DNA of 64,000 nucleotides from Paraglaciecola sp. T6c (GTDB lineage: Bacteria; Pseudomonadota; Gammaproteobacteria; Enterobacterales; Alteromonadaceae): the NCBI RefSeq assembly GCF_000014225.1, contig NC_008228.1, positions 372,001 to 436,000 of the forward strand, in the 5' to 3' direction. A program made the translations under genes and the position numbers. This document shows, piece after piece, positions 8,075 through 16,002 of the stretch. Under the pieces are notes generated by a model. The model saw only the letters and a list, made by a program, of their open reading frames with translations. It was not told the origin of the DNA and did not search any database. Each line of letters begins with the position of its first letter. The first letter of the stretch is position 1.

Positions 8075-8843
8075 TGGGAGGGGCGATTTAAATCTCAGGC
8101 CTTATTAGATGAAAGTGCCGTACTGGCGTGCATGGCCTATGTAGATTTAAACCCCATTCGTGCAAAAATGGCAAAAACACCCGAAACGTCAAAGCACACC
8201 AGTATCGAAAAACGTGCGCAGGCGATTAAAAATAAACGAGAGCAACCGAGTGCTTTAATGCCCTTTGTAGGAAATCATCGTGAAAATATGCCTCGAGGTA
8301 TCGCTTACTCACTCAAAGACTATTGTGAATTGGTAGACACGACAGGCCGATGCATTCGTGATGATAAGGCCGGTCATATCGATAATATCCACAGTCCTAT
8401 TCTTCAACGATTGGGATTAGACTCTGCTCAATGGTTAACCTTAACCACGGAGTTCGAAAAACACTTCTGCTACGCTGCTGGCGCTGAGCAAATGATGAAT
8501 GTATTTAAACGCCACACTCATCATCAACGGCTGCGGGGAATGACCAAAGCGAGAGAGTTATTAAGGCGCGCATAAATCAATTTCGAACATTACATATCAT
8601 GCATATCTTGTAGCCTAATCCCTTGCCTGAAAATTGACCTTGCGCTGGATTTTCTCCTTCCACGCTTAATATACCAGTAGAAATCCCTAATCGTTCAAAT
8701 GAAAAGTACTTTAATGCTTGTTGAGGGGTCTTCCCCCCTTCTGAGCAGAAGAGTTTTTTATACGAATCTAAAGATGGGTGTCTATGTAATTAATTACTGA
8801 ACCGCGTGTTTGTCTAGAGAGAAAGGGAATTGACGCTATACAC

Positions 8844-9410
8844 ATGCCAAGTTATACGCGATTTATTTTTGCCAGCAATCATGATCAAGTTTTAAAAGCG
8901 GGGGGAAGGGAGCGACGCTTCCTTGTCCTTGAACCATCTGCTAAATATGCACAGCACAAAGAGTATTTTGATAATTTGTGGAAGTGGATTAATGAAGGAG
9001 GGGCTAATTGTCTGCTTCATTATTTGTCGCAATACGATTTAAACGGCTTTGACTCTAGAAGAGCTCCGGTTACACAAGCACTACTAGACGAAAAACTTCA
9101 AAACCTTTCACCTTACCAACAATTCTTTCGCGCTGAGTTAAGCAATGACCGTCCATTTGGCGGCGCTGTTAGGCTAAGCACAAAAGATTTAGTAAATAAT
9201 TGTCGTATATGGCTAGAAGATAATGGTTATCCGGTTGTAATACCCAAAGTGCGCAGTTCTATCGGTAAGCTGGTTCAGCGGATGGGAATCGATAGGCATG
9301 GTAAACATGGACGTGATGCTATGTATGAGTTTCCATCACGTTCTGAAATGCAGACCAGTTTTGCAAGGCTATTGGGTCATGAAAAAGATGAAATTTTCAA
9401 TTCCGATTAG
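8844..9410 (+). pseudogene. primase-helicase (DUF5906-type) C-terminal fragment
   Basis: 188 residues matching the C-terminal part of mobile-element SF3-type helicase/primase proteins: RFIFASNHDQV, GGRERRFLVLEPSA, YFDNLWKWI and the tail domain HGRDAMYEFPS. The Walker A and B motifs and the primase part that should precede it are missing. An in-frame stop (TAA at 8787-8789) lies shortly upstream, so this is a truncated remnant. Such proteins are carried by prophages and satellite elements, and here the fragment marks an integrated element whose other end is at tRNA-Arg. Whether the short piece is translated is unknown. Confidence 0.7.
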
Positions 9411-9515
9411 ACCTATCACACCTGTACCACCTATATCAAAATTGGGACAGGTGGTATAGGTGGGTTAGGTGTATATGTATTTTTGGTTCTGTTTGGATTA
9501 CTTTAAATAACTGTA

Positions 9516-9950
9516 CTAAGGACAAGAACAAATATATTTATGCATACCTGACTTTAACAAGTACCAAGCTAGATAAGTTAGCGTTGCAATAGGAAAAGAA
9601 GTAAAGATTGCGGTAAGTAAATCAAATAACATGGAAAAAAGCTCTAATCTATCCTTTTCTAGGGCTGCTAGTCGTTTGCAAAAGTCTAGCTCAATGCAAA
9701 TTTTTTGTTTGAAACTCACATTCAAATCATCAATTAAAGAGCGGATATAACGTTTTAATTTAATTGATATTTCTTTTCTTTGCTCGAATGAAAAAAGGCC
9801 TTCAACGTCCCGACCATTCAATGGAGATTCAATAATAGTTCTGTCGTTATTAATTAAAATTTCTGCTCTTGCTTTAAAGGGGATTTGGTCAAGCAGTTCA
9901 ATTTCCAAATCATTTAAGCTAAGATTTTCGATATTTTCAAAATTGGTCAT
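9516..9950 (-). CDS. small membrane protein of the dCTP-deaminase operon (unknown)
   Basis: A 144-residue protein I do not recognise. The N-terminal ~95 residues are charged and helical; one hydrophobic stretch near residues 107-133 (FDLLTAIFTSFPIATLTYLA) suggests a single membrane helix or hairpin close to the C-terminus. The chosen ATG (9950) lies just after the dCTP deaminase stop; an upstream in-frame start at 10055 would overlap that gene by 92 bases and reads as its shadow. As last gene of the four-gene operon, a membrane-bound effector or anchor is conceivable, but this is inference from position only. Confidence 0.6.
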   Translation of the reverse strand: MTNFENIENLSLNDLEIELLDQIPFKARAEILINNDRTIIESPLNGRDVEGLFSFEQRKEISIKLKRYIRSLIDDLNVSFKQKICIELDFCKRLAALEKDRLELFSMLFDLLTAIFTSFPIATLTYLAWYLLKSGMHKYICSCP

Positions 9951-9963
9951 ACTTATGAAATTC

Positions 9964-10518
9964 CTATATTTTGGGGAATTGGGGGCCAACTGGATAGTGG
10001 TATCGGCCTCTATACGTTGCGGTACCCTCGGTGCGCATAAAAATAATTTGCCCAATTAATTGACCCGGAGATACAACAACTGGAATTTCACCTTGATTGA
10101 CTATCTCTAAAGTAATGCAGCCCTTAAAACCAGGCGATACGGCCGTTGCTGTAGCAATAATTAATCCTAGACGGCCTAAAGTTGATTTTCCCTCAACGCT
10201 GGCAAAAATATTATTGGGTAAAGACAGGTATTCAAGTGTTGAAGCTAGAATTAACTCTCCCGGATGCAGAGTAAAAGGTGAATTAATACTAAGTCTAATT
10301 CTTTCCTGAAATTCGTGTATGAGCTTGTTATTCAACTTACTATCCACTAGGGTTAAATCAATACATTGCTTCCTTGATTTCTTAAAGATAATAAATTCTT
10401 TACCTAGCCGCACATCTAGAGACGCTGGTTGAAATTGTTCTTCACTAAGTAACGGTGTTATCCAAAAGTCGTTATCAGCTTTAAGGTCTCTTTTGATTAT
10501 TTCTTTAGTCAGTACCAT
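9964..10518 (-). CDS. dCTP deaminase (dCTP deaminase/dUTPase family)
   Basis: 184 residues with the family motifs: SLDVRLG near residue 33, HPGELILAS, the active-site block EGKSTLGRLGL (serine and arginine of the dCTP site), and the segment SPGFKGCITLEIVN with the catalytic glutamate, followed by PGQLIGQIIF. It converts dCTP to dUTP, and no residue expected for activity is obviously missing. It overlaps the 3' end of the HExxH gene by 14 bases, indicating translational coupling. A dCTP deaminase inside an A+T-rich tRNA island, apart from other nucleotide genes, recalls the dCTP-depleting anti-phage enzymes. A role in an element's own nucleotide metabolism is the alternative. Confidence 0.85.
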   Translation of the reverse strand: MVLTKEIIKRDLKADNDFWITPLLSEEQFQPASLDVRLGKEFIIFKKSRKQCIDLTLVDSKLNNKLIHEFQERIRLSINSPFTLHPGELILASTLEYLSLPNNIFASVEGKSTLGRLGLIIATATAVSPGFKGCITLEIVNQGEIPVVVSPGQLIGQIIFMRTEGTATYRGRYHYPVGPQFPKI

Positions 10519-11959
10519 TGACTGGCCACTCCTTTATAACTTCAGCATCATCCCATGATTTAAAAAGAATATTGCAATCAGTTAGAAATACATTTAGATC
10601 CTCTTCTTTATCAGGTAAAAAATCTCTTCCCAAGTTATTGATCCAAGCAGCTAAACCCAATGCTCCATTTGAAGACGGACTCATAGAAAAGTCTGAAGCG
10701 TTTTTTTTGAATCCTGATGGTGAAAACTTAGAAAAATTGTAAATATGGTCGGAAATTTCAGTTTGCTTTCCAATCCATGATTCTTCAGTATGATCAATTA
10801 CTCCAGTCACAAAGTCGCAAGCTTTATCTATAAATTTATCTACTTCACTTTTTGAAATATGTAATATGTAATAATATAATGACTGCGTAGAATCAACTTT
10901 GCGTTCAGTTTTAATTTCTTTTATACCAGAATTTAATTTGTCAAAAAATCTTAAACCTATTTGACTTATGCGCGCATCATCATTAATTTTCTCTTTAAGT
11001 TCGTTTAAACTTGCAGAAAACAATGGATGTGATTCCATCAGATGAATTAATATTCGCATCCTTTGTTCGAATGGAGGATGATAGTTGTCAGAATTTATAT
11101 TTATACTTCGATCTGTATTGAGTTCATTCAATTGGTGTAAAGCAAGAAATGCTGAAGGACCAAAAATAGCAAAACAACCAATATCACATAATATCTCTTT
11201 TAATGTTGAATTAAATATTTCAACAGTTTTATTAACAATACGTTCTTTATCATCTTCTTTCTTTTTACTCTTTTGCTCTGAGGTGTGATTAAACAATAGC
11301 GTGTTATCTAGTTCGACCTCGCTGTCACTTTTTACCGATATGTTAGAGTGCTTTTTTTGTTGTATCAGTTCATCCCAACATTCTCTTATTGAGTTTAAGG
11401 CTTGCTCCCTTATTGAAGCTAAAAAATCATCAGCTCTAAGATGAAACAGTTCATGAGCAACTAAAATATGCAAAAATGCATTTCGTCTGTAAAGATATGG
11501 TATTTCTAGTATCGAGATAGTATCTGATTTTTGTGCGCCATCTGATTTAATTGGTTTCCATATTCTATAGGTTGATAGGGTAGAAGACGTTACAACTAAT
11601 TCTTCAGCAGGAGCAATAATATTTTTTAAGGAGTGAATCATACCAATAGCACTCCAAGGTATTAGTTCAAATCGAGAACTCCTAACTATATTTGTTCTAT
11701 TACTAATTAAGGCGACCTGTTTTTGTAAAGAACAAATTTGAGGATATACATCATTAATTGGATATAAATCGGGGCAATCTGAAATCATTACCCCTATATC
11801 TTCAAGATCTAAATAACACTCTTCTAAATCTTCCCTAAGTTTATCTATAAATATTTTTTGTGTTAAATAATATGTTGCGGCTTCACATTGGGTCAATAAG
11901 CTATTTACCTCCTGTAACTGCAATTTTATGTTTCGAATCGCATTACTAAAAACTTCCAT
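10505..11959 (-). CDS. HExxH putative zinc metallopeptidase (unknown family)
   Basis: A 484-residue protein. The zinc-peptidase motif HELFH is at 169-173, followed about 80 residues later by EILCD (255-259), a plausible third metal ligand, then GPSAFLAL. The first ~85 residues look helical, possibly coiled-coil; the insert at 205-245 is highly charged and low-complexity; the C-terminal ~200 residues are helical. There is no signal peptide or membrane span, so it is cytoplasmic. Transcription order is orf161, this gene, dCTP deaminase, membrane protein. A peptidase paired with a nucleotide-depleting enzyme suggests a sensor/activator plus effector, but I know of no described system with this pairing. 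Codon use is strongly A/T-biased compared with flanking chromosomal genes. Confidence 0.65.
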   Translation of the reverse strand: MEVFSNAIRNIKLQLQEVNSLLTQCEAATYYLTQKIFIDKLREDLEECYLDLEDIGVMISDCPDLYPINDVYPQICSLQKQVALISNRTNIVRSSRFELIPWSAIGMIHSLKNIIAPAEELVVTSSTLSTYRIWKPIKSDGAQKSDTISILEIPYLYRRNAFLHILVAHELFHLRADDFLASIREQALNSIRECWDELIQQKKHSNISVKSDSEVELDNTLLFNHTSEQKSKKKEDDKERIVNKTVEIFNSTLKEILCDIGCFAIFGPSAFLALHQLNELNTDRSININSDNYHPPFEQRMRILIHLMESHPLFSASLNELKEKINDDARISQIGLRFFDKLNSGIKEIKTERKVDSTQSLYYYILHISKSEVDKFIDKACDFVTGVIDHTEESWIGKQTEISDHIYNFSKFSPSGFKKNASDFSMSPSSNGALGLAAWINNLGRDFLPDKEEDLNVFLTDCNILFKSWDDAEVIKEWPVNGTD

Positions 11960-11969
11960 ATTTTATCTC

Positions 11970-12455
11970 TTAAATTGCTAGATTGTATTCCGTTCGCCTG
12001 TCTGTATTTGTGTCGAAAAGTTTTTCGTCGGCTTTTGAACTCTGTATATCTGCTAAAGCTTTTAAAAATTTAGAAGCCAACTCAGCTTTATCTTGACCAA
12101 TCTCAGAGTGATTATGTTTTTCTTTTAAAACGTCATAAGAAAGATTCAATAATTCAAGAATAAAGTCTTTATTGTTCTTGTTGCCAGAAGCACTTTTTAT
12201 GAAACTCTCGAGATCAGAAACACTATTTAAATCTCTGGCGGGTTGCAGGCTAGCTAAATGTGAATAGTCTACTTTCTCTTTGCTAAAGTATTTTTTTCCT
12301 TCAATAGCTTCTTTTAAATAATTTTCAGTAAATCGAAAAACATTTTCTTCGTCTCTGAACGGATACTTATTATTTTTCACAAGTAAAGCGGCACGAGACA
12401 AGTATTTACTTGCATAAACTGAGTTCCGAATTTCAGAAAGTGTATCTATGCTCAT
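11970..12455 (-). CDS. hypothetical helical protein, first gene of island operon
   Basis: 161 residues, rich in charged residues and leucine, lacking cysteine and membrane segments; probably all-alpha. No family recognised. Only 10 bases separate its stop from the start of the HExxH gene, so it is co-transcribed. The promoter should lie in the 12456-12669 spacer, which is very A+T-rich. It could be a partner or regulator of the peptidase, a guess from position. Confidence 0.6.
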   Translation of the reverse strand: MSIDTLSEIRNSVYASKYLSRAALLVKNNKYPFRDEENVFRFTENYLKEAIEGKKYFSKEKVDYSHLASLQPARDLNSVSDLESFIKSASGNKNNKDFILELLNLSYDVLKEKHNHSEIGQDKAELASKFLKALADIQSSKADEKLFDTNTDRRTEYNLAI

Positions 12456-12669
12456 TTAAATTCCCTCAAATATTAATTAGTGACTATTCGAATATGCGGA
12501 CGATGAACCTTAAAGTTATACTATAACTACTAACATAAAAGCATGCAATTGTACATTATTCACATTGAATCTACGTGGTATCTAAATATTCAATTAGCTA
12601 CATATTTGCTACATGGAATGGTTTTTTGAGATTTTGCTTTTTTGGATTAGGCCTGCAGCCCTTTAAAAA

Positions 12670-12746
12670 TGGTGCACCCGACAGGAGTCGAACCTGTGAC
12701 CTTTGCCTCCGGAGGGCAACGCTCTATCCAGCTGAGCTACGGGTGC
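12670..12746 (-). tRNA. tRNA-Arg (anticodon CCG)
   Basis: On the minus strand the sequence starts GCACCCGTAGCTCAGCTGG and ends CGGGTGCACCA. The acceptor stem GCACCCG/CGGGTGC pairs fully, the D-arm carries AGCTCAGCTGGATAGAGC, and the T-arm carries GGTTCGACTCC. The anticodon stem TTGCC/GGCAA encloses the loop CTCCGGA, giving anticodon CCG (reads CGG). The CCA end is encoded. Its 3' end faces the A+T-rich island at lower coordinates, the usual geometry for tRNA-integrated elements. Confidence 0.95.
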
Positions 12747-12858
12747 ATATTTTGCTGATTGATACATGTTGTATCGGTACTGCTATTCTCAATATAAAGC
12801 TTGGGGTGACTCTTTTTACTATGGCGTAAACACGTCCATGATGATATTCCCCCAGCGC

Positions 12859-12925
12859 GTACATCCTGTACTTCCGTTCGCTCCTCTCGACGTGATGTTA
12901 AATCACTTCTCATCGGCTGCGCCGA
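12859..12925 (+). repeat. hairpin-rich repeat related to the four-hairpin family
   Basis: Starts with GTACA-TCC-TGTAC, the same loop as the first hairpin of the family, followed by GTGAT-GTTAA-ATCAC (12892-12906) and TCGGC-TGC-GCCGA (12913-12925). The second hairpin with loop TTC is not well formed and the last loop differs, so this is either a diverged member or a separate repeat type. Confidence 0.5.
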
Positions 12926-12936
12926 CTGGCGCTTAC

Positions 12937-12955
12937 CCAGCTGAGCTACGGGTGC
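12937..12955 (-). pseudogene. tRNA-Arg 5'-end remnant
   Basis: The 19 bases CCAGCTGAGCTACGGGTGC are identical to 12728-12746, the 5' part (acceptor strand and D-arm) of the adjacent tRNA-Arg(CCG). The remainder of the tRNA is absent; hairpin-repeat sequence abuts it. It may be the stump of a second tandem tRNA-Arg or a scar of recombination at the tRNA. Confidence 0.65.
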
Positions 12956-13209
12956 TTCATTTTGTGAGCGCTGATTCTAATGAAATACAGCGTATTTTCC
13001 ACTGTTATTTGGTTTTATTGTTGGGGATGTTTGCTCACAGCCAATTTTTGTCTTTTATCGTGCCTTGGTAATAAAACCACGTTGTCATATTGCTGTGGTA
13101 TTTGCCTTTTATAATCACGCTTTAACAGCATTAACGAACAATTCAAATAATATTATGTGATAACATAACATTTTGTGTTTGATTTCATTTCAACGGTTTA
13201 GGCAAGATT

Positions 13210-14595
13210 ATGGTAACAAGAAGACAGTTTACTTTGGGTGCAAGTGCATTGGCGTTTGGTGGTTTAACGGCAAGTTATTTTGGAAAAGTGAACGCGGCTT
13301 CTGCATTAGCCAGTACGCATGGGTTTGGCCCGTTATTGGCTGATCCCAAACAGGTTTTGGATTTGCCAGCTGGCTTTAATTATCAGGTTATTTCTCAGTT
13401 AGGTGAAAAAATGTCTGATGGTTTCACCGTGCCGGATAGAGCCGACGGCATGGGCTGTTTCCCATTGGACGAAGAGCGCGTGGCGCTTATTCGTAACCAT
13501 GAGTTGCATCCACGCGACTTAATCAAAGCTGAGCAGAGCATTCAGCAGCATAAGAGCACCATGGCTTATGATCAGACCGATAATGGCGTGGCGCTACCTG
13601 GGGGTACCAGTAAATTGGTGTACAACCTGAAAACCCAAACCCTTGAAGAGCAGTTTTTAACCTTGGTTGGCACGGTGCGTAATTGCGCAGGTGGTGCGAC
13701 CCCTTGGAATACGTGGTTAACCTGTGAAGAGTCAGTGCTTAAAGCAGGTGTAGGTGTCGCCAAGTCCCATGGTTATATTTTTGAAGTGCCAGCCACGGCA
13801 AACGGCTTAATTGAGCCAAAGCCGTTAACCGCCATGGGGCGCTTTAACCATGAAGCCGCTGCGGTAGACCCACGCACGGGGATTGTGTATTTGACAGAGG
13901 ATCGCGGCGACAGTTTGTTCTATCGATTTATCCCTCATCAGCGCGGGCAGCTCGACCAAGGCGGCCAACTGCAAGCTCTAGTGCTCAACGGTACTAACGG
14001 CGTTAAAGGCAGCCAAGGTTACGATACGCGCAATTGGGAAGCTCAGCAGATGCCGCTACAAGAATGGGTAGATGCCCATTGGGTAAACTTAGATAACCCC
14101 GAAAGCCCTGAAGACGACTTGCGTGCTCGAGGTTATAAAGACGGGGCCGCTTTGTTTGCTCGTGGTGAGGGGATCCACTGGGGAGACAACGAATTGTATT
14201 TTTGCTGCACCAATGGCGGTAGCAAGCAGTTGGGGCAGATTATGCGCTATCAGCCATCGGCTTTCGAGGGCCAGCCACAAGAGGCTGATGCGCCGGGCAG
14301 GTTGCAGTTGTTCTTACAAAGCGAGGATGAATCGTTGTACAACTTCGGCGATAACCTGACCGTTACGCCTTACGGCCATCTTTTGGTGTGCGAAGACCAA
14401 TATACTGACGTGGTAGAAAACCACTTACGCGGTGTTACCCCGAAAGGTGAAGCATACGATTTTGCGCGTTTACATATGCAAACCGAATTGGCTGGAGCGT
14501 GTTTCTCGCCTGATGGTTCAGTCTTGTTTGTTAATTTGTATTCACCTACCAGAACCCTAGCCATCAGAGGGCCTTGGGATAAGTTCGCTGGTTAA
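13210..14595 (+). CDS. PhoX-like protein (DUF839), Tat-exported
   Basis: A 461-residue protein with a twin-arginine signal (TRRQFTLGASALAFGG, cleavage probably near VNA). The mature part belongs to the PhoX/DUF839 family: PDRADGMGCFP, RNHE, WNTWLTCEES, GRFNHEAAAVD, LTEDRGDSLFYRF and GDNLTVTPYGHLLVCED. Family members include Ca/Fe-dependent alkaline phosphatase PhoX, but many DUF839 proteins have no proven activity. It acts in the periplasm. It stands alone, converging on the AGE-family gene with a terminator between them. Confidence 0.82.
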   Translation: MVTRRQFTLGASALAFGGLTASYFGKVNAASALASTHGFGPLLADPKQVLDLPAGFNYQVISQLGEKMSDGFTVPDRADGMGCFPLDEERVALIRNHELHPRDLIKAEQSIQQHKSTMAYDQTDNGVALPGGTSKLVYNLKTQTLEEQFLTLVGTVRNCAGGATPWNTWLTCEESVLKAGVGVAKSHGYIFEVPATANGLIEPKPLTAMGRFNHEAAAVDPRTGIVYLTEDRGDSLFYRFIPHQRGQLDQGGQLQALVLNGTNGVKGSQGYDTRNWEAQQMPLQEWVDAHWVNLDNPESPEDDLRARGYKDGAALFARGEGIHWGDNELYFCCTNGGSKQLGQIMRYQPSAFEGQPQEADAPGRLQLFLQSEDESLYNFGDNLTVTPYGHLLVCEDQYTDVVENHLRGVTPKGEAYDFARLHMQTELAGACFSPDGSVLFVNLYSPTRTLAIRGPWDKFAG

Positions 14596-14642
14596 TACCA
14601 ATGTTATGTGCAGGCGAGTCATTGCACTGACAAGCAAACAAT

Positions 14643-14688
14643 AAAAAGCCCGCATGAAACCAAGGGGGACACAGTGTTTCATGCAGGC
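14643..14688 (-). terminator. rho-independent terminator (minus strand; convergent genes)
   Basis: Stem GCCCGCATGAAAC (14648-14660) pairs with GTTTCATGCAGGC (14676-14688), with one mismatch. On the minus strand it is followed by a run of T, so it ends the hydrolase/isomerase operon; it may also help stop the PhoX-like transcript. Confidence 0.8.
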
Positions 14689-14769
14689 TAGTACTACCTG
14701 TTACCTTTTTGCCGGGCTGGCATTGCTTATTGTGTTTACAAGCGTTGCGACAGCTAAGCGTGGTGTTAT

Positions 14770-15990
14770 TTACGCCATTGGGTGGCGGCGCACTAGTTCG
14801 AGTACGTCGTAGCAAGCACCCATGGTGTGGTAGTCGGTTTTACCGATTGGGCTTTTCAGCTGATCAATTTTTTGGTTGTCGTGGGTCAGTATCCTGAACC
14901 AAGCGCCGTATTGGTGATCAACCATATGCTGCCACGAGTATTGCCAAATTTTGTTGTACCAATCCGCGTAGGTAGCGTCACCAGTATGGTGGTACAAATA
15001 TGCGGCGCAGCACATAGATTCAGCCTGAACCCAAAAGTATTTTTCGTTATCACAAATACTCATATCTGGGGCGAACCCATAGAATATCCCGCCGTGCTCT
15101 TTGTCCCATGCGACAGCAAGTGATTCATCGAACAAGGCTTTAGCGCGCTCGACTAACCAAGGCTGCGGGTCGTGCCTAGCGATAAACAACAATAGCTTTG
15201 ACCATTCTGTTTGGTGGCCCGGTTGAAAACCCCAAGGACGAAACAGGTTTTTCGGATCGTCTTTGTTGTATTCAAGGTCCACTTGCCAGTTGAGGTTGTA
15301 ATGTTCCCAAATCAAACCACCCATAAGGGCAGCTTGTTGGTTGGTCATTTTATCTGCTAGGGCGATGGCGCGATCAAGAAAGTGGCGCTCACCGCTGGCT
15401 TCATACGCTGCTATCAACGCTTCACAGGTGTGCATGTTGGCATTTTGCCCGCGGTAGCTATCGCACACGCTAAAATCGGCGTTGCATTGGTCTTTGTATA
15501 AACCGGCTTGTGCATCCCAGAAGTGTTGCTCCATGGTATTCCATGTTTCGTTCAGGTACTCGCGAGCTTCTATAACACCCACCCGCAGCGCCCAGCTGTA
15601 GGCCAGGATCACAAACGCGAAACCATAGCAGTGATTGGTTTGGTCTTGCACCGTCACGTCACCGCTTTGCACAGTTAATAACCAATTATAGCCACCCGTT
15701 TCAGGTACATAATGGGCATTACGAATGAATTCGATACCTGACTTGACCCGCTCAAGGTATTTCGGAGTGCGAAATTCTTGGTACGCACGGGCGTAATTAA
15801 ACACAAAACGGGTTGAGCTGACTAAGTGACGAGTGCCTTTGTCGAACACCTCGCCATTGTCTAAAAAGTTTTGGTAAAAACCGCCATGGGGGTCGTCTAC
15901 GTTAGTTTCATAAAATTTAAGCGTGTCATTAATATGCTCAACCAAAAACGCTGGAGCATGAAACGATGGGGCGTTATTCGTGATATTCAT
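14770..15990 (-). CDS. AGE family epimerase/isomerase (probable aldose-ketose isomerase)
   Basis: 406 residues of the N-acylglucosamine 2-epimerase (AGE) superfamily, an (alpha/alpha)6 barrel. Conserved segments: STRFVFNYARAY, DQTNHCYGFAFVILAY, NMHTCEALIAAYE, QPGHQTEWSKLL and KYFWVQAESM. The histidines in the H-C-Y, H-T-C and P-G-H motifs are those used for proton transfer. Members include mannose isomerase (mannose/fructose), YihS-type isomerases and cellobiose 2-epimerase. Beside a glycosylglycerate hydrolase, mannose-to-fructose isomerisation is the most sensible role, but substrate is inferred. It is the second gene after the GH63 gene, 12 bases apart, with AAGGTAGC ahead of the start. 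Confidence 0.82.
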   Translation of the reverse strand: MNITNNAPSFHAPAFLVEHINDTLKFYETNVDDPHGGFYQNFLDNGEVFDKGTRHLVSSTRFVFNYARAYQEFRTPKYLERVKSGIEFIRNAHYVPETGGYNWLLTVQSGDVTVQDQTNHCYGFAFVILAYSWALRVGVIEAREYLNETWNTMEQHFWDAQAGLYKDQCNADFSVCDSYRGQNANMHTCEALIAAYEASGERHFLDRAIALADKMTNQQAALMGGLIWEHYNLNWQVDLEYNKDDPKNLFRPWGFQPGHQTEWSKLLLFIARHDPQPWLVERAKALFDESLAVAWDKEHGGIFYGFAPDMSICDNEKYFWVQAESMCCAAYLYHHTGDATYADWYNKIWQYSWQHMVDHQYGAWFRILTHDNQKIDQLKSPIGKTDYHTMGACYDVLELVRRHPMA

Positions 15991-16002
15991 CTGCTTGCTA
16001 CC

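Larger units (their letters stand above)
7361..8575 (+). pseudogene. Y1 (IS200-like/REP-associated) transposase, interrupted by three repeats
   Basis: Removing three insertions restores a continuous Y1/RAYT-type transposase. It runs MPQPRKSQISLIDTPYF, then CVSRRVRQSFLCG, HSGQSYEHRRGWVEERL, CAYGVMNN, THVVLCVDKA, YDISWFMRDLNEYIAR, WEGRFKSQALLDES, YVDLNPIRAKMAKTP and a C-terminal domain ending MTKARELLRRA. The insertions lie at 7412-7485, 7661-7732 (reverse orientation) and 8004-8074. The second falls exactly in the HUH metal-binding motif (NHxHVVL). The separate open pieces at 7661-8044 and 8132-8575 are fragments of this one gene, not real genes. The C-terminal half is otherwise well preserved, so the damage is probably not very old. 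Confidence 0.85.
7300..8639 (+). mobile_element. IS200-like/RAYT transposase element bounded by 14-bp inverted repeats
   Basis: GGTCAATTTTCAGG at 7300-7313 and its exact reverse complement at 8626-8639 flank the transposase pseudogene, 47 bases before its start and 50 bases after its stop. These likely mark the element's conserved flanks. Single-copy chromosomal REP-associated tyrosine transposases (RAYTs) are typically flanked by palindromic repeats. The element is dead because the transposase is interrupted three times. Confidence 0.6.
12747..13209. other. intergenic region with hairpin repeat and tRNA-Arg remnant
   Basis: No protein gene is supported. The region contains a hairpin-rich repeat at 12859-12925 and a 19-bp copy of the tRNA-Arg 5' end at 12937-12955. 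Apparent open frames across here and across the tRNA are artefacts of the tRNA sequence. The last ~100 bases are A+T-rich and should hold the promoter of the PhoX-like gene. Confidence 0.6.

Noticed and set aside
12575-12829. Open frame of about 84 codons across tRNA-Arg (containing [11 protein letters not shown])
   Set aside because: This peptide string is the well-known artefact of translating a tRNA gene; the DNA folds as tRNA-Arg(CCG).
12766-13071. Open frame of about 100 codons next to the tRNA
   Set aside because: It runs through the hairpin repeat and tRNA remnant and shares the YPAELRV artefact; no ribosome site or family resemblance.
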